Below, piece after piece: positions 1-10,386 of a stretch of DNA of 64,000 nucleotides. This stretch comes from Blepharisma japonicum (lineage: Eukaryota; Ciliophora; Heterotrichea; Heterotrichida; Blepharismidae). Position 1 is the stretch's first letter; every line of letters begins with the position of its first letter. The translations under genes were made by a program, and so were the position numbers. The DNA is taken from contig CATKHK010000076.1 in NCBI GenBank assembly GCA_949751835.1, positions 156,330 to 220,329 of the forward strand, given 5' to 3'. The notes beneath the pieces were generated by a model. That model was not told where the DNA came from and did not search any database. It worked only from the letters and a program-made list of their open reading frames with translations.

Positions 1-1737
1 TCGCAAATCAATATCATTAAGGCTTTGCTCAGGAAGCTGATAGATTAAAATATCTTTGCTCGAGCCTGCAATGTGGACCATGTTGTTGTTGACACCAATG
101 CTAAGACCGTCTGCTACATGACGATATTTAAATGTAGCTTCTATTGGAGTAAGAGATGAAGGGGTGTCTGCACGAGGCTCGTCAAATTGGACTAAAAGCT
201 GGTTTTCTAATAGAGCGATTATGGATTTTTTGTGCCAGGTCAAAGTTTTGATGTTGCTGATTAGCTCAACGAAGCCAACAACGCGGAATAAGGAATTAAT
301 GCTAGCCTCGATGAAATAGATTTGGTTGCTTTTATTGGATGAGCATGCAATCAGTCTTTGACTTGGACTAAATTGTACCCAGGTAATAGGATAATTGATA
401 AGCCTATGGAAAATAAGCAATCTCGGCACCATTCTGCTGAAAACGTCAAAAATTCTAATAGCGCCTAAGCTGCTGCCTATAGCCACTAAATTTCCAGCTA
501 AATTTGCATCAATTGAAGTATATTCAGAATCGCTAGGGCAGGAATACTGCATTAAATTTTCTCCAGTAACGACTTCTCATATCCTAAAATCTTCAGCAAT
601 CGTTGCACACTGTGTCGAATCCCCTAATCCTACAACCGATTTAACACAGCCAATATGAAATTGCCCTAAAACCTGTGGAGTAGCATTGATGAGTTTAGGT
701 TTCCTGACAGCTTCTTCATCCTCGTCTTCTTCTCCTAGATCATCTTCCTCTTCTTTGTCTTCGTCTTCATCTTCTACTTCGAATCCTGGCTCAGCTGGCT
801 GATGCAGTACTTGTATTTTTCCTTGTGCGCCAATCATGACTAGTTTAGACATATCTCCTGTGTATAATAGCTGAATGATATCTTGAGGATCTTCTAGTGG
901 CAGCTCCTTATGTGGCTTTAAATTTAAATTTTTTCCAAGCCTTGGATCGTTTTCTTCTTTTGGTATATAAATGTTCAGTCACTGTATTCTATTTTGTGAA
1001 GTAGCAATCACTAGATACCTATGGGTTAGCACCATTGATAAAATATTATACTCATACCTAACAATAGCCAAAGTTTCCTTTAAATTTGGCTTTATCACTA
1101 AAAGCTCTCCTGCATTAGTTGACAAATAAATATTCCCATACTTATCCCAAGTAGCATCTAGTGGGATAATTTCAGCTAATGAGTAAGTCTTAAGCGAGTA
1201 TCGGTTTCTTTCAAATAAATCTTCTTCTATCCCTGAAGGCAACTCATAGGAGTTATGGATTGTCAAAATTTTTACTTCATGCTTAAGAAGGATCAATATT
1301 GAATAATGAGCCATAATTTTGAGAGGCTCTCTTCCTAAATCAAGGCTTATAAGCTCTTTATCACCTTCCCAGACCTTTAAAGTGTAATCAGGGTAGTCAG
1401 CGACTGTTATTAGCTGGTCTCCAGTTTTATTAAATGCAAGTGCGGTGTACATAACTGCCGCGCCTGCATGGATTTTTCTAACTAGACTTTTATAGGGCCA
1501 TGAGTAAATTGCAACGCAAGGGTTGGCTCCTTCTTCTCCGACAGCTATAAGGTTGGCTCTAGAACTTGCCGCGCATGTTGTGATTCCGAGAGACTCATGC
1601 CATATGAAATCTTTTCTGTTGGAAGAGATGTTTCATAAAACCACGCTGTTGGCAGCCATGTAAGCGATGATCTCTTTGTCGACTGTGCTTACTGGACCGC
1701 AGTTACAGGATAAGCAAGACTGGAGCTCAAGACTCAT
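1..1737 (-). CDS. WD-repeat ciliary protein, CFAP43/CFAP44-like (3' end beyond window)
   Basis: The frame is open from the ATG at 1737 to the left edge (579 codons) if UGA is read as Trp; no UAA or UAG occurs in frame. The N-terminal half has WD40-like blades, for example a segment reading AVGEEGANPCVAIYSW and another ending TLKVWE, and a very acidic loop lies near residues 320-345. The 'GEEG-NP-V-IY' blade and the overall order resemble CFAP43/CFAP44, tether proteins of axonemal inner-arm dynein (f/I1). That is family knowledge; choosing between 43 and 44, or another ciliary WD protein such as CFAP57, is not possible here. The C-terminus is missing because of the window edge. It is transcribed divergently from the BET gene across about 290 bp. 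Confidence 0.62.
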
Positions 1738-2028
1738 TTTTATTTTTTGATTCAAAGAAGGATAAGAATTGGGGTGAAAAAGGAAAATTTTACATTATAA
1801 GAAGAATAGGAGAAGGAAGGGAAGAGTTAGCTTAGATTTTATAAAAGGGATGGGAGTTTTGTGCTATTTGTCATGTTGATTGTTAAAATGGAAATGTCTT
1901 AGCTATTTAATCTGATCTTATCTAGAATATACGCATATATAAAGAGTTATTATGAATTAATCAAAATTAATATATTCGGCTGCTGATAACCCCAAGCTAA
2001 AAAATCCAAAATATGAGGCCATTATAAT
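1738..2028. other. Divergent intergenic region
   Basis: AT-rich 291-bp spacer between two genes transcribed away from each other, so it should contain both promoters. I see no recognisable motif beyond TA-rich runs. Confidence 0.4.
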
Positions 2029-3321
2029 ATGGAGTTGACAAGCTCTCAACTTTCGGCAATAAATGCCAAACTCCCAGCTGGCTTCAAAATTAACCCTCTA
2101 GTCAAAAAAGAGTCGAAAAATAAGCATAGAAAATCAGAGCTTGAAAACTTAGATTTTAATAATATTTATATTCCTAGAGAAAAGGAATTGCGTCCAACTA
2201 GGGTAAAGCGCCAAGTATCAAATGACGGTTTTGACACGATGCCCAAACAAAGTGAACCTTTCAAGAAAATATATAAAATATTGCAATCTATTAAGAGACA
2301 TGACTATTCTGAGCCTTTTCTAGAGCCAGTAAACCCTAAGCTTGTCCCCGATTATCACTCAGTAATCAAAGAGCCTATGGATTTAAGTACTGTTGAAAAA
2401 AAACTACGCGCTGGTGAATATGAGAACGGCTATCAATTTGCAATGGACATGCGCTTAATTTGGAGCAATTCTTTTCAATATAACGCCAAAAACTCTGACC
2501 TCTACGCCATGACTATGGAACTCAGCTCCCATTTTGAAAGCATCATGAAAGGGAACGAAAATCTGATGCTCGCTGACAAGCAAGACGTCATGCAAGATTT
2601 GTATCAAAAAATAGAAAAACTCTCCAAAGGAATGCGAGAAATCCAAGCTAACAAAGCAAATCCTCAAGCAGCGTCCACGTCATCTGTAGCAGTAGTAAAA
2701 ATGCCAGTCAAGCCACAAATAGAAAAACCTATGACTTTGCATGAGAAAAAAACCCTTTGCACAAATATAAAAAAACTGGACCCGAAATATTTGAAAGGAG
2801 TTTTAGATATCGTTCAAGAATGCATGAACGTCCAAGGCGAAGAGCTAGAGTTTGATATCGACAAATTGCCTTCTAATGTGTGTAGAGAGCTAGAAAAATA
2901 TGTAAAACAGTGTTTGACAAATGCAGGGAGGGCCCAGTCCAAAAAGAAAACCAAGCCTATTAATATTGACGGCATGAAGTCAATTCAAGAAATGACGTCA
3001 TCAAGGCTTAAAGACTTAGATCAACAATTAGAGCAGCTTTCTCAGAATAAAAAGCCTGATAATCTTCCTCCACAGCCAGCTGCACCCGCTGGAGATTCCA
3101 GCTCTGAAAGTTCATCGTCAAGTAGCAGTGAAGACGAAGACGAGCTGCCGGTACCCACCAATAACGAAGTGCAGTCTCAGCAGCTGCTCCAAAATCCATA
3201 TAATCAGCCGGTTCAGCCTACGTGGAATATGTTTGGGAATGGCATGGATGCCTTCCAAGATTTCAGTGTAGGCGGGTTTGGAAGTATATATGATTTTGAT
3301 AAGAATGACATATTCAAATAA
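2029..3321 (+). CDS. BET-family bromodomain protein
   Basis: 430 residues, no intron, stop TAA. One bromodomain at about residues 75-175 carries the 'VKEPMDLSTVEKKL' type ZA loop (here IKEPMDLSTVEKKL) and the acetyl-lysine-binding Asn in 'FQYNAKNSDLY'. An NET (extraterminal) domain follows at about 235-305 ('KKLDPKYLKGVLDIVQE', 'ELEFDIDKLP'). A Ser/acidic run lies near 360-375. Bromodomain plus NET defines the BET family, which reads acetylated histones and recruits transcription machinery. Animal BET proteins have two bromodomains; a single one is usual in plants and protists. The role is inferred from the family. Confidence 0.92.
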   Translation: MELTSSQLSAINAKLPAGFKINPLVKKESKNKHRKSELENLDFNNIYIPREKELRPTRVKRQVSNDGFDTMPKQSEPFKKIYKILQSIKRHDYSEPFLEPVNPKLVPDYHSVIKEPMDLSTVEKKLRAGEYENGYQFAMDMRLIWSNSFQYNAKNSDLYAMTMELSSHFESIMKGNENLMLADKQDVMQDLYQKIEKLSKGMREIQANKANPQAASTSSVAVVKMPVKPQIEKPMTLHEKKTLCTNIKKLDPKYLKGVLDIVQECMNVQGEELEFDIDKLPSNVCRELEKYVKQCLTNAGRAQSKKKTKPINIDGMKSIQEMTSSRLKDLDQQLEQLSQNKKPDNLPPQPAAPAGDSSSESSSSSSSEDEDELPVPTNNEVQSQQLLQNPYNQPVQPTWNMFGNGMDAFQDFSVGGFGSIYDFDKNDIFK

Positions 3322-3506
3322 ACTTTAATCGTAGACTAATATAAAATTAGTCATATGTGACTATTAAATTCATTCATATAAAATAGTCATTTTCAGCCAA
3401 ATTTTAATAAATGTGCGCCGAGGCTCACAATTTGATGTAAATATTATGTTTTAGAGGAAGAATAATGCTAAAGAGCTCTAAATAATGAATTATAAATAGT
3501 GGAAAT

Positions 3507-5678
3507 ATGTCAGAAAACCCTATTTTTGACACGTTCAATCATGCTCTGAAATCTAAGACAATAACAGAAGCTATTGGGCATCTTCGAGAAGCAGAAGCCT
3601 TATTAGATTCTTCGCTAGGCTCTATAGACTTAAAAGTAATAGCGTGCCTCAAAAAAATCGTGCTTCACTTTGATTTCCAGATTGTCAGATTCGCTGCTAA
3701 ACTCTACAATAAAATTTGTAGTTTGGCGCCTAGAAATGACCCTCATTTGTTATTAGATCTCTCAAATGATATTTTTTTGCTTTGTGAGAACTTAAAAGGC
3801 ACAGAAATCGCTGAAGAATTAGAGGCTGGGGTTAAAGAAATTTTAGTTCATTTAATTCAACATGGAGGTTTAGAAAAGGAACAGCTTGAAGTAGTCCAGC
3901 AGCTGCTTGATAAAAAAACAGCTGTTAACTATGAAGAAGCATTAAAGCCTGTAATTCAAGATATCCAGGATAAAAATATTTTCGCAATTAACAGGCTAAT
4001 GGATATGTTTAGTTCTATTCCTACACTTAAAGAACAATTTTTATGCTACGGCACTCAACTTGAGCCTGTCCTCGATGCTTTAGCTTTAAACGCAAATGAA
4101 GAATTGCTCAAAAAATTTTCACGGCTTCTCGAAAACTTTATTTTCAGAGTCCATTACAACGTAAAACTTGGAGGTTTTGAAGACGGATCATCATATAACC
4201 ATATCTACAAATGCTCTGATACTCGTCTTCTATATATTCACGACGACATATTTTACACTTCCCTTAAATTTTTACAGATGCTGCAATCATTTGATAAAGG
4301 CGATAACCTCACTTTAGGGGTCCTTATAAGAAGATTATGGGAAAATTACCCAAAGCACAGGCCGTCTATGTATGATCTTCTTATAGAGCACTTTAAAAAA
4401 TCTTCATCAGCAGTGGATGAAAATGTCAAAGGAAATTCTGCAAAGTTTTTATATGTGATTTTACATTCTATTGATGTGGATGGTGAATTTAAAGGAAGAT
4501 TGGAAACAGAAGCAGAAATTGAAAATTTATTTAAACATGTTAAATATGATGAAAAATCAATAGAAGGGGTTTTTGAAGCTGAAGAATCTGTAGAAATAGA
4601 CCACATTCAAGCACATATTGGGTTTCCGTTGAGTGTACAGATTCCAAGTGGGGAAAAGGTTCAGAGGGTGATTGAGGTTCAAGAGCCAAACTCTATTTTG
4701 GTTTGGGGGTTTGCGACTGAGTATTATGACATTTCTTATTCATTGTCAAGAGTAGACCTACCTCAGCCTCAAATTATTATTGAAGAAGAAAAAGTTAGCT
4801 GTGATCAAGCTCCTTGCTTAGGAGTCAGGCTGCTTCATTCTCCTGGGCTATACAGATTTATATGGAATAATGAATATTCTTGGTTTAGAGGTAAGCATTT
4901 GAGATTCAAAGTATCTTTAATCAAGCCAACCACAATTCCAAAAAATAATGTACAAGACCACAAAGAAATACAACAAGTCATCTCAATCACACATCCAGAT
5001 AAAATGGGAGACCTCTGCTACTCAACCCCTTCAATAGAAGTCTTAGAAATCGGAGTCCACATTTCCCAAAACCAACTATTAATACTTTCCCACAACATAA
5101 GAGAAGAATTTTCTTTCAGTGAAGACTCAGACCTTCACAGCCTTATTTCACAATTTATTGAAAAAGTCACTAAAAATTCCCCTGAGCTTTATCCAATCAA
5201 AAAAATCGGAATTGTTGAAAAATCAGCTAAAAAAAGAGAAGGACTAGAAACCTTAGGCGCTATAGCAGTTGCACGAGATGTAGATGCAGTTGCTTTATTT
5301 AGCGAACAAAGCTTGCATTCACACACACTAATTTCAGTAGTTAATGATGATGGACTTAGAAGCTGTGTTGTTCATAAAGGAAGAATTTTATTGTCAGAAG
5401 ATGGAGAATGCTTAGGTGATGCATCAAGATTGAATATTCAAGACCCAATAGCTGCTATTTCTACACTACTCTCTGTATTTGGGCCTGCTGTTGTAGTTAT
5501 TTCAGGGAAAAGTTTCATTGAGCATTTGGCTGCTCTTATTGAAAAAGTAAGACCTCTTGTACCTGCACATATATGGCAGAAATCAGTGATTAGGGAAAGC
5601 GTATATGCAAGCTCTGTGGCTGTTGAAGCAGCATCAAAATTGCATTACTTGCATTACCGCTATAAGTTTGCACTTTAA
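3507..5678 (+). CDS. GOLD-domain protein with helical N-terminal region
   Basis: 723 residues, no intron, stop TAA. The first 360 residues are predicted helical, armadillo/HEAT-like by pattern, with no named family recognised. Residues about 372-475 look like a GOLD beta-sandwich: 'VQIPSGEKVQRVIEVQEPNSILVWGF' type start and a 'GLYRFIWNNEYSWFRGKHLRFKV' type end (quoted only as landmarks), similar to the GOLD domains of SEC14-like and p24 proteins. The last 200 residues are unrecognised. GOLD domains usually mediate protein interaction in Golgi or vesicle traffic, so a membrane-traffic role is plausible but inferred. All Trp codons are UGG. Confidence 0.6.
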   Translation: MSENPIFDTFNHALKSKTITEAIGHLREAEALLDSSLGSIDLKVIACLKKIVLHFDFQIVRFAAKLYNKICSLAPRNDPHLLLDLSNDIFLLCENLKGTEIAEELEAGVKEILVHLIQHGGLEKEQLEVVQQLLDKKTAVNYEEALKPVIQDIQDKNIFAINRLMDMFSSIPTLKEQFLCYGTQLEPVLDALALNANEELLKKFSRLLENFIFRVHYNVKLGGFEDGSSYNHIYKCSDTRLLYIHDDIFYTSLKFLQMLQSFDKGDNLTLGVLIRRLWENYPKHRPSMYDLLIEHFKKSSSAVDENVKGNSAKFLYVILHSIDVDGEFKGRLETEAEIENLFKHVKYDEKSIEGVFEAEESVEIDHIQAHIGFPLSVQIPSGEKVQRVIEVQEPNSILVWGFATEYYDISYSLSRVDLPQPQIIIEEEKVSCDQAPCLGVRLLHSPGLYRFIWNNEYSWFRGKHLRFKVSLIKPTTIPKNNVQDHKEIQQVISITHPDKMGDLCYSTPSIEVLEIGVHISQNQLLILSHNIREEFSFSEDSDLHSLISQFIEKVTKNSPELYPIKKIGIVEKSAKKREGLETLGAIAVARDVDAVALFSEQSLHSHTLISVVNDDGLRSCVVHKGRILLSEDGECLGDASRLNIQDPIAAISTLLSVFGPAVVVISGKSFIEHLAALIEKVRPLVPAHIWQKSVIRESVYASSVAVEAASKLHYLHYRYKFAL

Positions 5679-5820
5679 TTTTCTATAAGGAGTAATAAGA
5701 CATTTAAGCAACTTATATTTTAATTATAATTACTATTTATTTCGGGTAATCGAGCAAATATTTCAGTTTTTTTATTGTTTTCTTTGTTTTGTCTTTATCA
5801 AGGCTTTTTCTACATTATTA

Positions 5821-7080
5821 TTACGCTTGTAGCTGTTCTTCAATCATGAGCTTAGATTGACTTACATATAACAGCATTGACTCTAGCGTTGATCCCTTTT
5901 GCTTTTTATTTTTTGTTTTCTTTCTTAAATGCTCAGCTTTATTTGAAACCATTTTATAAAGCATTTTCAGTGAAGATGTTAAGGTTCCTTCTCCCCCATC
6001 AGTCCTCATAAGAACAGTTTTCTTTTTGTCGATTTGTTCTTCGAAAAACATAACAGCAGAGTTTATCACAAATGGGATATCATTTATAGTCAACGGATTC
6101 ATTAATAGCTGCAGCAAATCTCCACAAGGTGTATGGAGCACTACTTATGTCTTACAGTTTTCACGATCTGCTGAAAGCATTGCTGCACAAATATAGTTTA
6201 GAAGTTCAAGCTCTTTATTGTTTATGCTGTGGCAGGCAAGCATTGCATCCCAAATTAAGAGGGTCTGGTTTAATGTAAATTCGCGGCTTATTAGGCATCT
6301 AAGTCACCTGACAAAGAAAAGCTGAGGATCGTATTTGCATTTTTGTATATGTAAATATAGTTCTTGGTCTGTTACACTTAATATTCGATGAAAAATATAA
6401 TGGCTTCTTCTCACCATTTCTGGGGTTTCTCTTAATATCGATCTATCATAGCATGCAGCATCATCTAACGTATTTCCTATTTTTGATTGTTCAGTTTCAT
6501 GAACAAACAGTTCTTCTATATTAAGTTCCATTATTTTACTAAAAATTCAATAGCAATCAGCTTCTATATACTCTCAACTTGCCAATCCATCTTCACTTTC
6601 TGGCTCATTTAAAAGAGCATACATAATGACTGCACAAATTTCATTCATTCCTTGGTTATAACCTATAGAATGAGTCATGCTTCATACAAATAAAATATTT
6701 TCCAAAATATTTTTATTCTGCTCATCCTGAAATATCTGATATTTTTGAAATGTCCTATCCACGTCAATTCTTATTACTCTTCTTTCTTCTTGGTATTTAA
6801 AATGTGTAAATCAAGGACTCTAATTATAAAATACATCTGAGTTTGTGGAGAGAGGGTTATTTAGAGTGCCTGCTTGCTTGAGGTTTATAGAAGGGGTAAG
6901 GGCTAATTTCATGTGATTGTAGTCTTCGCGGAGTTTTGCATTCGTAGAAAACCAGTCGTCATATGGGCCTTGGAGAATGCCAAGAAAGACTTTTCAAAGG
7001 ACAAAGCGGTTTTGGATGTTTCCATGCAGAACTGCTTCTTTTAGTTCACTAATTGAGAGTTTAGAATACCAAGCTGCCAT
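5821..7080 (-). CDS. TBC domain Rab GTPase-activating protein, TBC1D5-like
   Basis: Start ATG at 7080; two 15-nt introns (6820-6834 and 6141-6155) must be removed to keep the frame, giving 409 residues. The TBC domain spans about residues 25-290. The arginine finger is in 'IRIDVDRTF' (R104) and the glutamine finger in 'IGYNQGMNE' (Q138), so it should be catalytically competent. The opening 'WKVFLGIL' and the insert before the Arg finger match TBC1D5, a GAP for Rab7 linked to retromer and autophagy; the exact Rab is not knowable here. Several Trp are UGA, including those in 'LWKVFL', 'SPWFTHF' and 'DCYWIF'. Stop TAA. Confidence 0.85.
6141..6155 (-). other. 15-nt intron
   Basis: On the minus strand it reads GTAAGACATAAGTAG. 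Retention would put UAA in frame; removal joins 'DREN' to 'LLHTP'. A at position 10. Confidence 0.88.
6820..6834 (-). other. 15-nt intron
   Basis: On the minus strand it reads GTATTTTATAATTAG, phase 0, with an in-frame TAG if retained. Removal gives 'STNSDSPWFTHF', which fits TBC1D5-type proteins. A at position 10. Confidence 0.88.
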
Positions 7081-7324
7081 ATGTATCTGTTAAATATTAA
7101 AAAGGCTCTATCAAATTGGCCATTAAAATTAAACTTGAGCTATTACAGCAATTTCTACAAGCTCAATGAATTATTTTTGCATTTATATTTTTGAATTAGA
7201 ATATTAATTCTAAAAAAAGATCAAAAAGCTACATTCAATAATCCCAAGAAGTAACTATTTAATCAAGAAAATTATTTCAAATAAAACATGTAGCGAAACT
7301 TTAAGCTAACTAACTTTAATTTAT

Positions 7325-8392
7325 TTATTCTAATCGTTTATAATTTACCATAGGCTTGGCAGTATTGGTAAATTTCTTAACATTGAAACCTTCTTTATAC
7401 TTGACTTTAGATCCCATGGGAGCTAATGCTGTATAAGTAAAAGGCTTGTCTTTCAAATTCTGAACTTGAGAATCTTCAACAGAATCAGCCTCAGCACTTT
7501 TTACACTTTCAGCTTTTTTTAGCTTTATTTCTTGTTTCGCGAAGCTCTCTTGCAGATTCTTCCTTCTATTATGCATATCAAGGTAATTATTGTCTTTATC
7601 TTCATGTGGCCCTGAAAAGCTGTTTCTTAAGCTTTGAGATTTAGTAAGTGCAGGCTTAAAAGTGCACGGGGTGATTTCTGAAACTTGCCTATCCCATCTC
7701 TGCTCTTTAAGTTTTTCTTCTCGTTTTTGCACCCATTTAATATTTTTCATATAGGTATCTAGCTTCTCTTTACTATTCTCTTCAGTCTGGAGAAAATCCC
7801 TTCTCAACGTTTCTGCTTGGCTGACTCCCATTGTATTGCACACTTTTCCATTCATCGGAGCCCTTAAATTTATATATTGCTCAGATGCTTGCCCAGATTG
7901 CAAGTCAATATGGCATCTTGGTGAAAGAGTTTGAGGGCTCTGCTGCTGGCAATGAAGGGTTTGAGCCCTTATATAGGTTTCTTGAAGGTCTTTGAATCCT
8001 TTGCTAGGCAAAGTGTCAGATTTTTTAGGAGGAAAAATAATTTCGGTTGGTGGAGGAAGGCGCTTTGATTCAAGGTCGTCGTTTTTGAGGTATTTCATAG
8101 CGCTTCTTGAAAAGGATTTGTTTGGTTGAGCTTGACTGTCGCCTTTAGAAGCGTTTGAAATTGGGGTTGCTTCTCTATAGTTGTTGGAGTCTGAATTTGC
8201 TGCTTTTTCAGCTTCAATTTTTGCAATCTCATTTGCAACTTTTCTGCTTACATCGTTGATTTTGGGGATGCCAGTGACCTCTTTCATTTCATCTAGCAAT
8301 TTTTGAGCTTGAAGCATTTTAAGTTTTTCTTGTGTTTTGCGCTTTTTTTGCATCATTTCTTCAAACCTATCATTCCACTTCTGCTCATTCAT
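7325..8392 (-). CDS. Hypothetical coiled-coil protein
   Basis: 355 residues, no intron, stop TAA. The N-terminal 90 residues and residues about 205-300 are Lys/Glu-rich and likely coiled coil ('MMQKKRKTQEKLKMLQAQK'). A 'CTFKPALTKS' motif near residue 243 resembles the 'TFKP' repeats of some cytoskeletal or ciliary protist proteins. I do not recognise a family, and a cytoskeletal role is only a guess. It lies in the same direction as the next small gene, 299 bp downstream of it. Confidence 0.75.
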   Translation of the reverse strand: MNEQKWNDRFEEMMQKKRKTQEKLKMLQAQKLLDEMKEVTGIPKINDVSRKVANEIAKIEAEKAANSDSNNYREATPISNASKGDSQAQPNKSFSRSAMKYLKNDDLESKRLPPPTEIIFPPKKSDTLPSKGFKDLQETYIRAQTLHCQQQSPQTLSPRCHIDLQSGQASEQYINLRAPMNGKVCNTMGVSQAETLRRDFLQTEENSKEKLDTYMKNIKWVQKREEKLKEQRWDRQVSEITPCTFKPALTKSQSLRNSFSGPHEDKDNNYLDMHNRRKNLQESFAKQEIKLKKAESVKSAEADSVEDSQVQNLKDKPFTYTALAPMGSKVKYKEGFNVKKFTNTAKPMVNYKRLE

Positions 8393-8691
8393 TTTTATTA
8401 ATATAAGCAGAATTAGTTATCTTAAATGCTGAATTTTTCAATTTATTTTATAAGAAGATGATAAATTCCTAGATAAATATTTTATAAATATTTAATCATA
8501 TTTATCATCATCTATCCTTTTAATTTGGTAAATAAAACAATAGAAAATTTTTCGTAATTAAAATTAAGTTAAAAGAATAATTAAAACCATTACTGGACTC
8601 TACATTAATCTTTTTTCATATCTTTCTTTGTTGTTTGAGATAGAACCTCAAATGCTAAATCTTTTAATTCTTGGATATAACTGAATAATAA

Positions 8692-9195
8692 TTACGCATC
8701 ATCTTCATTGATTTCGTTTATTTTTATTATATTTTTGATCTTCTTTAGCGTGCTAAATGGTAATAATTCTTTTAGTTTAGAAGAGGTACTGGGTTCTGAA
8801 GGGAAAAAATTTGGATTTAGTATCGACGTTTTATGGTTAAAATTCAAATTTTCTTGGGTTTCTTGTTTGTATAGTTTTCAACGTAAAGAAGGGGTTATAC
8901 TGTTATAGAAATTGTCAAAGTCTTCTTGTGCTTTTATAATTGGTCCTTTAAATCTTAAAGACTCTTTTGTTAGAGAGCCCAAACGGCATTTTGAGTCATA
9001 TTGATTTCTTGTGCTTGAAGAGTTTCTATCTGTATGGCATGATATATAATTTACCCCTTTATTAGATGTAAATCCTCTAGAAGAGGCTGGATTTGAAACT
9101 CCTTTTAAATCAAGCTTCAAAATCAATTCTTTATCAGAAATGCATGGCCTATTACCCTTTGTCCTTGAAAAATTGGGGTTGAGCTTATCTGACAT
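8692..9195 (-). CDS. Hypothetical small basic protein
   Basis: 167 residues when one UGA (at the 'SLRWKLYKQE' position) is read as Trp; stop TAA at 8692. Rich in Ser, Lys and Asn with no transmembrane segment or known domain. It starts 100 bp from the divergently transcribed Nudix gene. Function unknown; composition suggests a largely disordered protein. Confidence 0.6.
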
Positions 9196-9295
9196 AATTT
9201 ATAAAGGATTTTTGAAATTCTGCATATCCAGAGCGCAGCTACACAATAAATTTGCAAATTACATTTTACAATAAATAAGCAAAAATATATAATTA

Positions 9296-10303
9296 ATGCC
9301 ATTACACAGATTCCTAAAGCTCGCAGAAAAGCTTGCAGCGGACTCTATCAAAGAAAACGATTATATTGGCCGCAGAGCAAGCATAGCTGCTATTTTTAAA
9401 ATTGTTCCAAAAATTCCGACTAGTTTTATCCCACCGAATACTCAAAATTTCCAAATTACAAATAAAGATCAACTGAGGCAATATTTTGAAAGCCAACCTT
9501 GGGTAAATGATGGAGACTTGCAATTATTGTTTATTAAAAGAACTCAGCATCCTAAAGATAAACATTCAGGACAAGTTGCATTTCCAGGTGGAAAAGTTGA
9601 AAAAGGGGAAACTCCATATCAAGCTGCGGTCCGAGAAACCTTTGAAGAAATAGGTCTAGACTTGTCGGATCAAAATAAGTTTGCCTATGTTGGGGCTATG
9701 AAAGAAATTTTCCCCTATTATCATCGAAATATGCTACTTGGTCTTTATGGTATATAATATTTAGTATTCATCCAGCTTACTCCAGAAAACCATCAAATTA
9801 ATCTCAGCCCCAATGAAGTTCATTCCTATCGGTGGGTATCTTTTGATAATTTCACCCACAAATACAAAGGTAAAGCTTATTTAGAAATATATAAACCTAT
9901 AGAATTTTCTAAAAATATTACACTCATAAAATCAATTGGGCTTCAAATAAACGTCAATGGCCACACAGCAGGTGTTTTACTACCTCATACACCTAATATT
10001 GACTCATATACTTATAATGATAAAAATCCTCCAGATCGTACCACAGAGTATCATCTATGAGGAATCACTTTTCGAAGAGTAAAAAGTCTAGTATTTCTAC
10101 TCCCTGAAGAAGAAAGAAACACAACTATAAGAGACTGGAGTTACTTTAACGTAAAAGGACCATATAAAATTATGAATAAACTGCTCTTATATGATGAGCT
10201 CAATTTTAGAGACACAGCAAGTAAAATGATTTATTTAAAGCCTATTTTAAGCGCTTGTGGATTATCTATACCTTTGTTCTTTTTTATAAGAAGCAAGTTA
10301 TAA
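9296..10303 (+). CDS. Nudix hydrolase, CoA diphosphatase (NUDT7/8) type
   Basis: 330 residues after removal of a 15-nt intron at 9750-9764. A complete Nudix box lies at about residues 98-121 (GKVEKGE...REtFEEIGL pattern: G-x5-E-x7-R-E-U-x-E-E-x-G-U), giving the Mg-binding Glu residues. Just before it, 'HSGQVAFPGG' is the signature of the CoA-pyrophosphatase subgroup, whose members split CoA or acyl-CoA into phosphopantetheine and 3',5'-ADP. The C-terminus has a hydrophobic stretch ('ILSACGLSIPLFFFI') followed by RSKL, suggesting a membrane tail; the SKL-like end could alternatively be a peroxisomal PTS1 signal, common in NUDT7. Stop TAA at 10301-10303. Confidence 0.88.
9750..9764 (+). other. 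15-nt intron
   Basis: GTATATAATATTTAG. Retention gives an in-frame UAA directly after 'GLYGI'; removal restores 'LLGLYVFIQLTPE'. A at position 10. Confidence 0.9.
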
Positions 10304-10386
10304 TTAATAAAAATCATATGACTCTTATTAATTTTATATAAAAAATATATTAATTCCAATTTTTATGCCAAAAAAGAAATCAAGAA

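Noticed and set aside
8708-8908. Short plus-strand hydrophobic frame
   Set aside because: It lies inside the minus-strand small basic protein gene, which continues through UGA codons to 8692.
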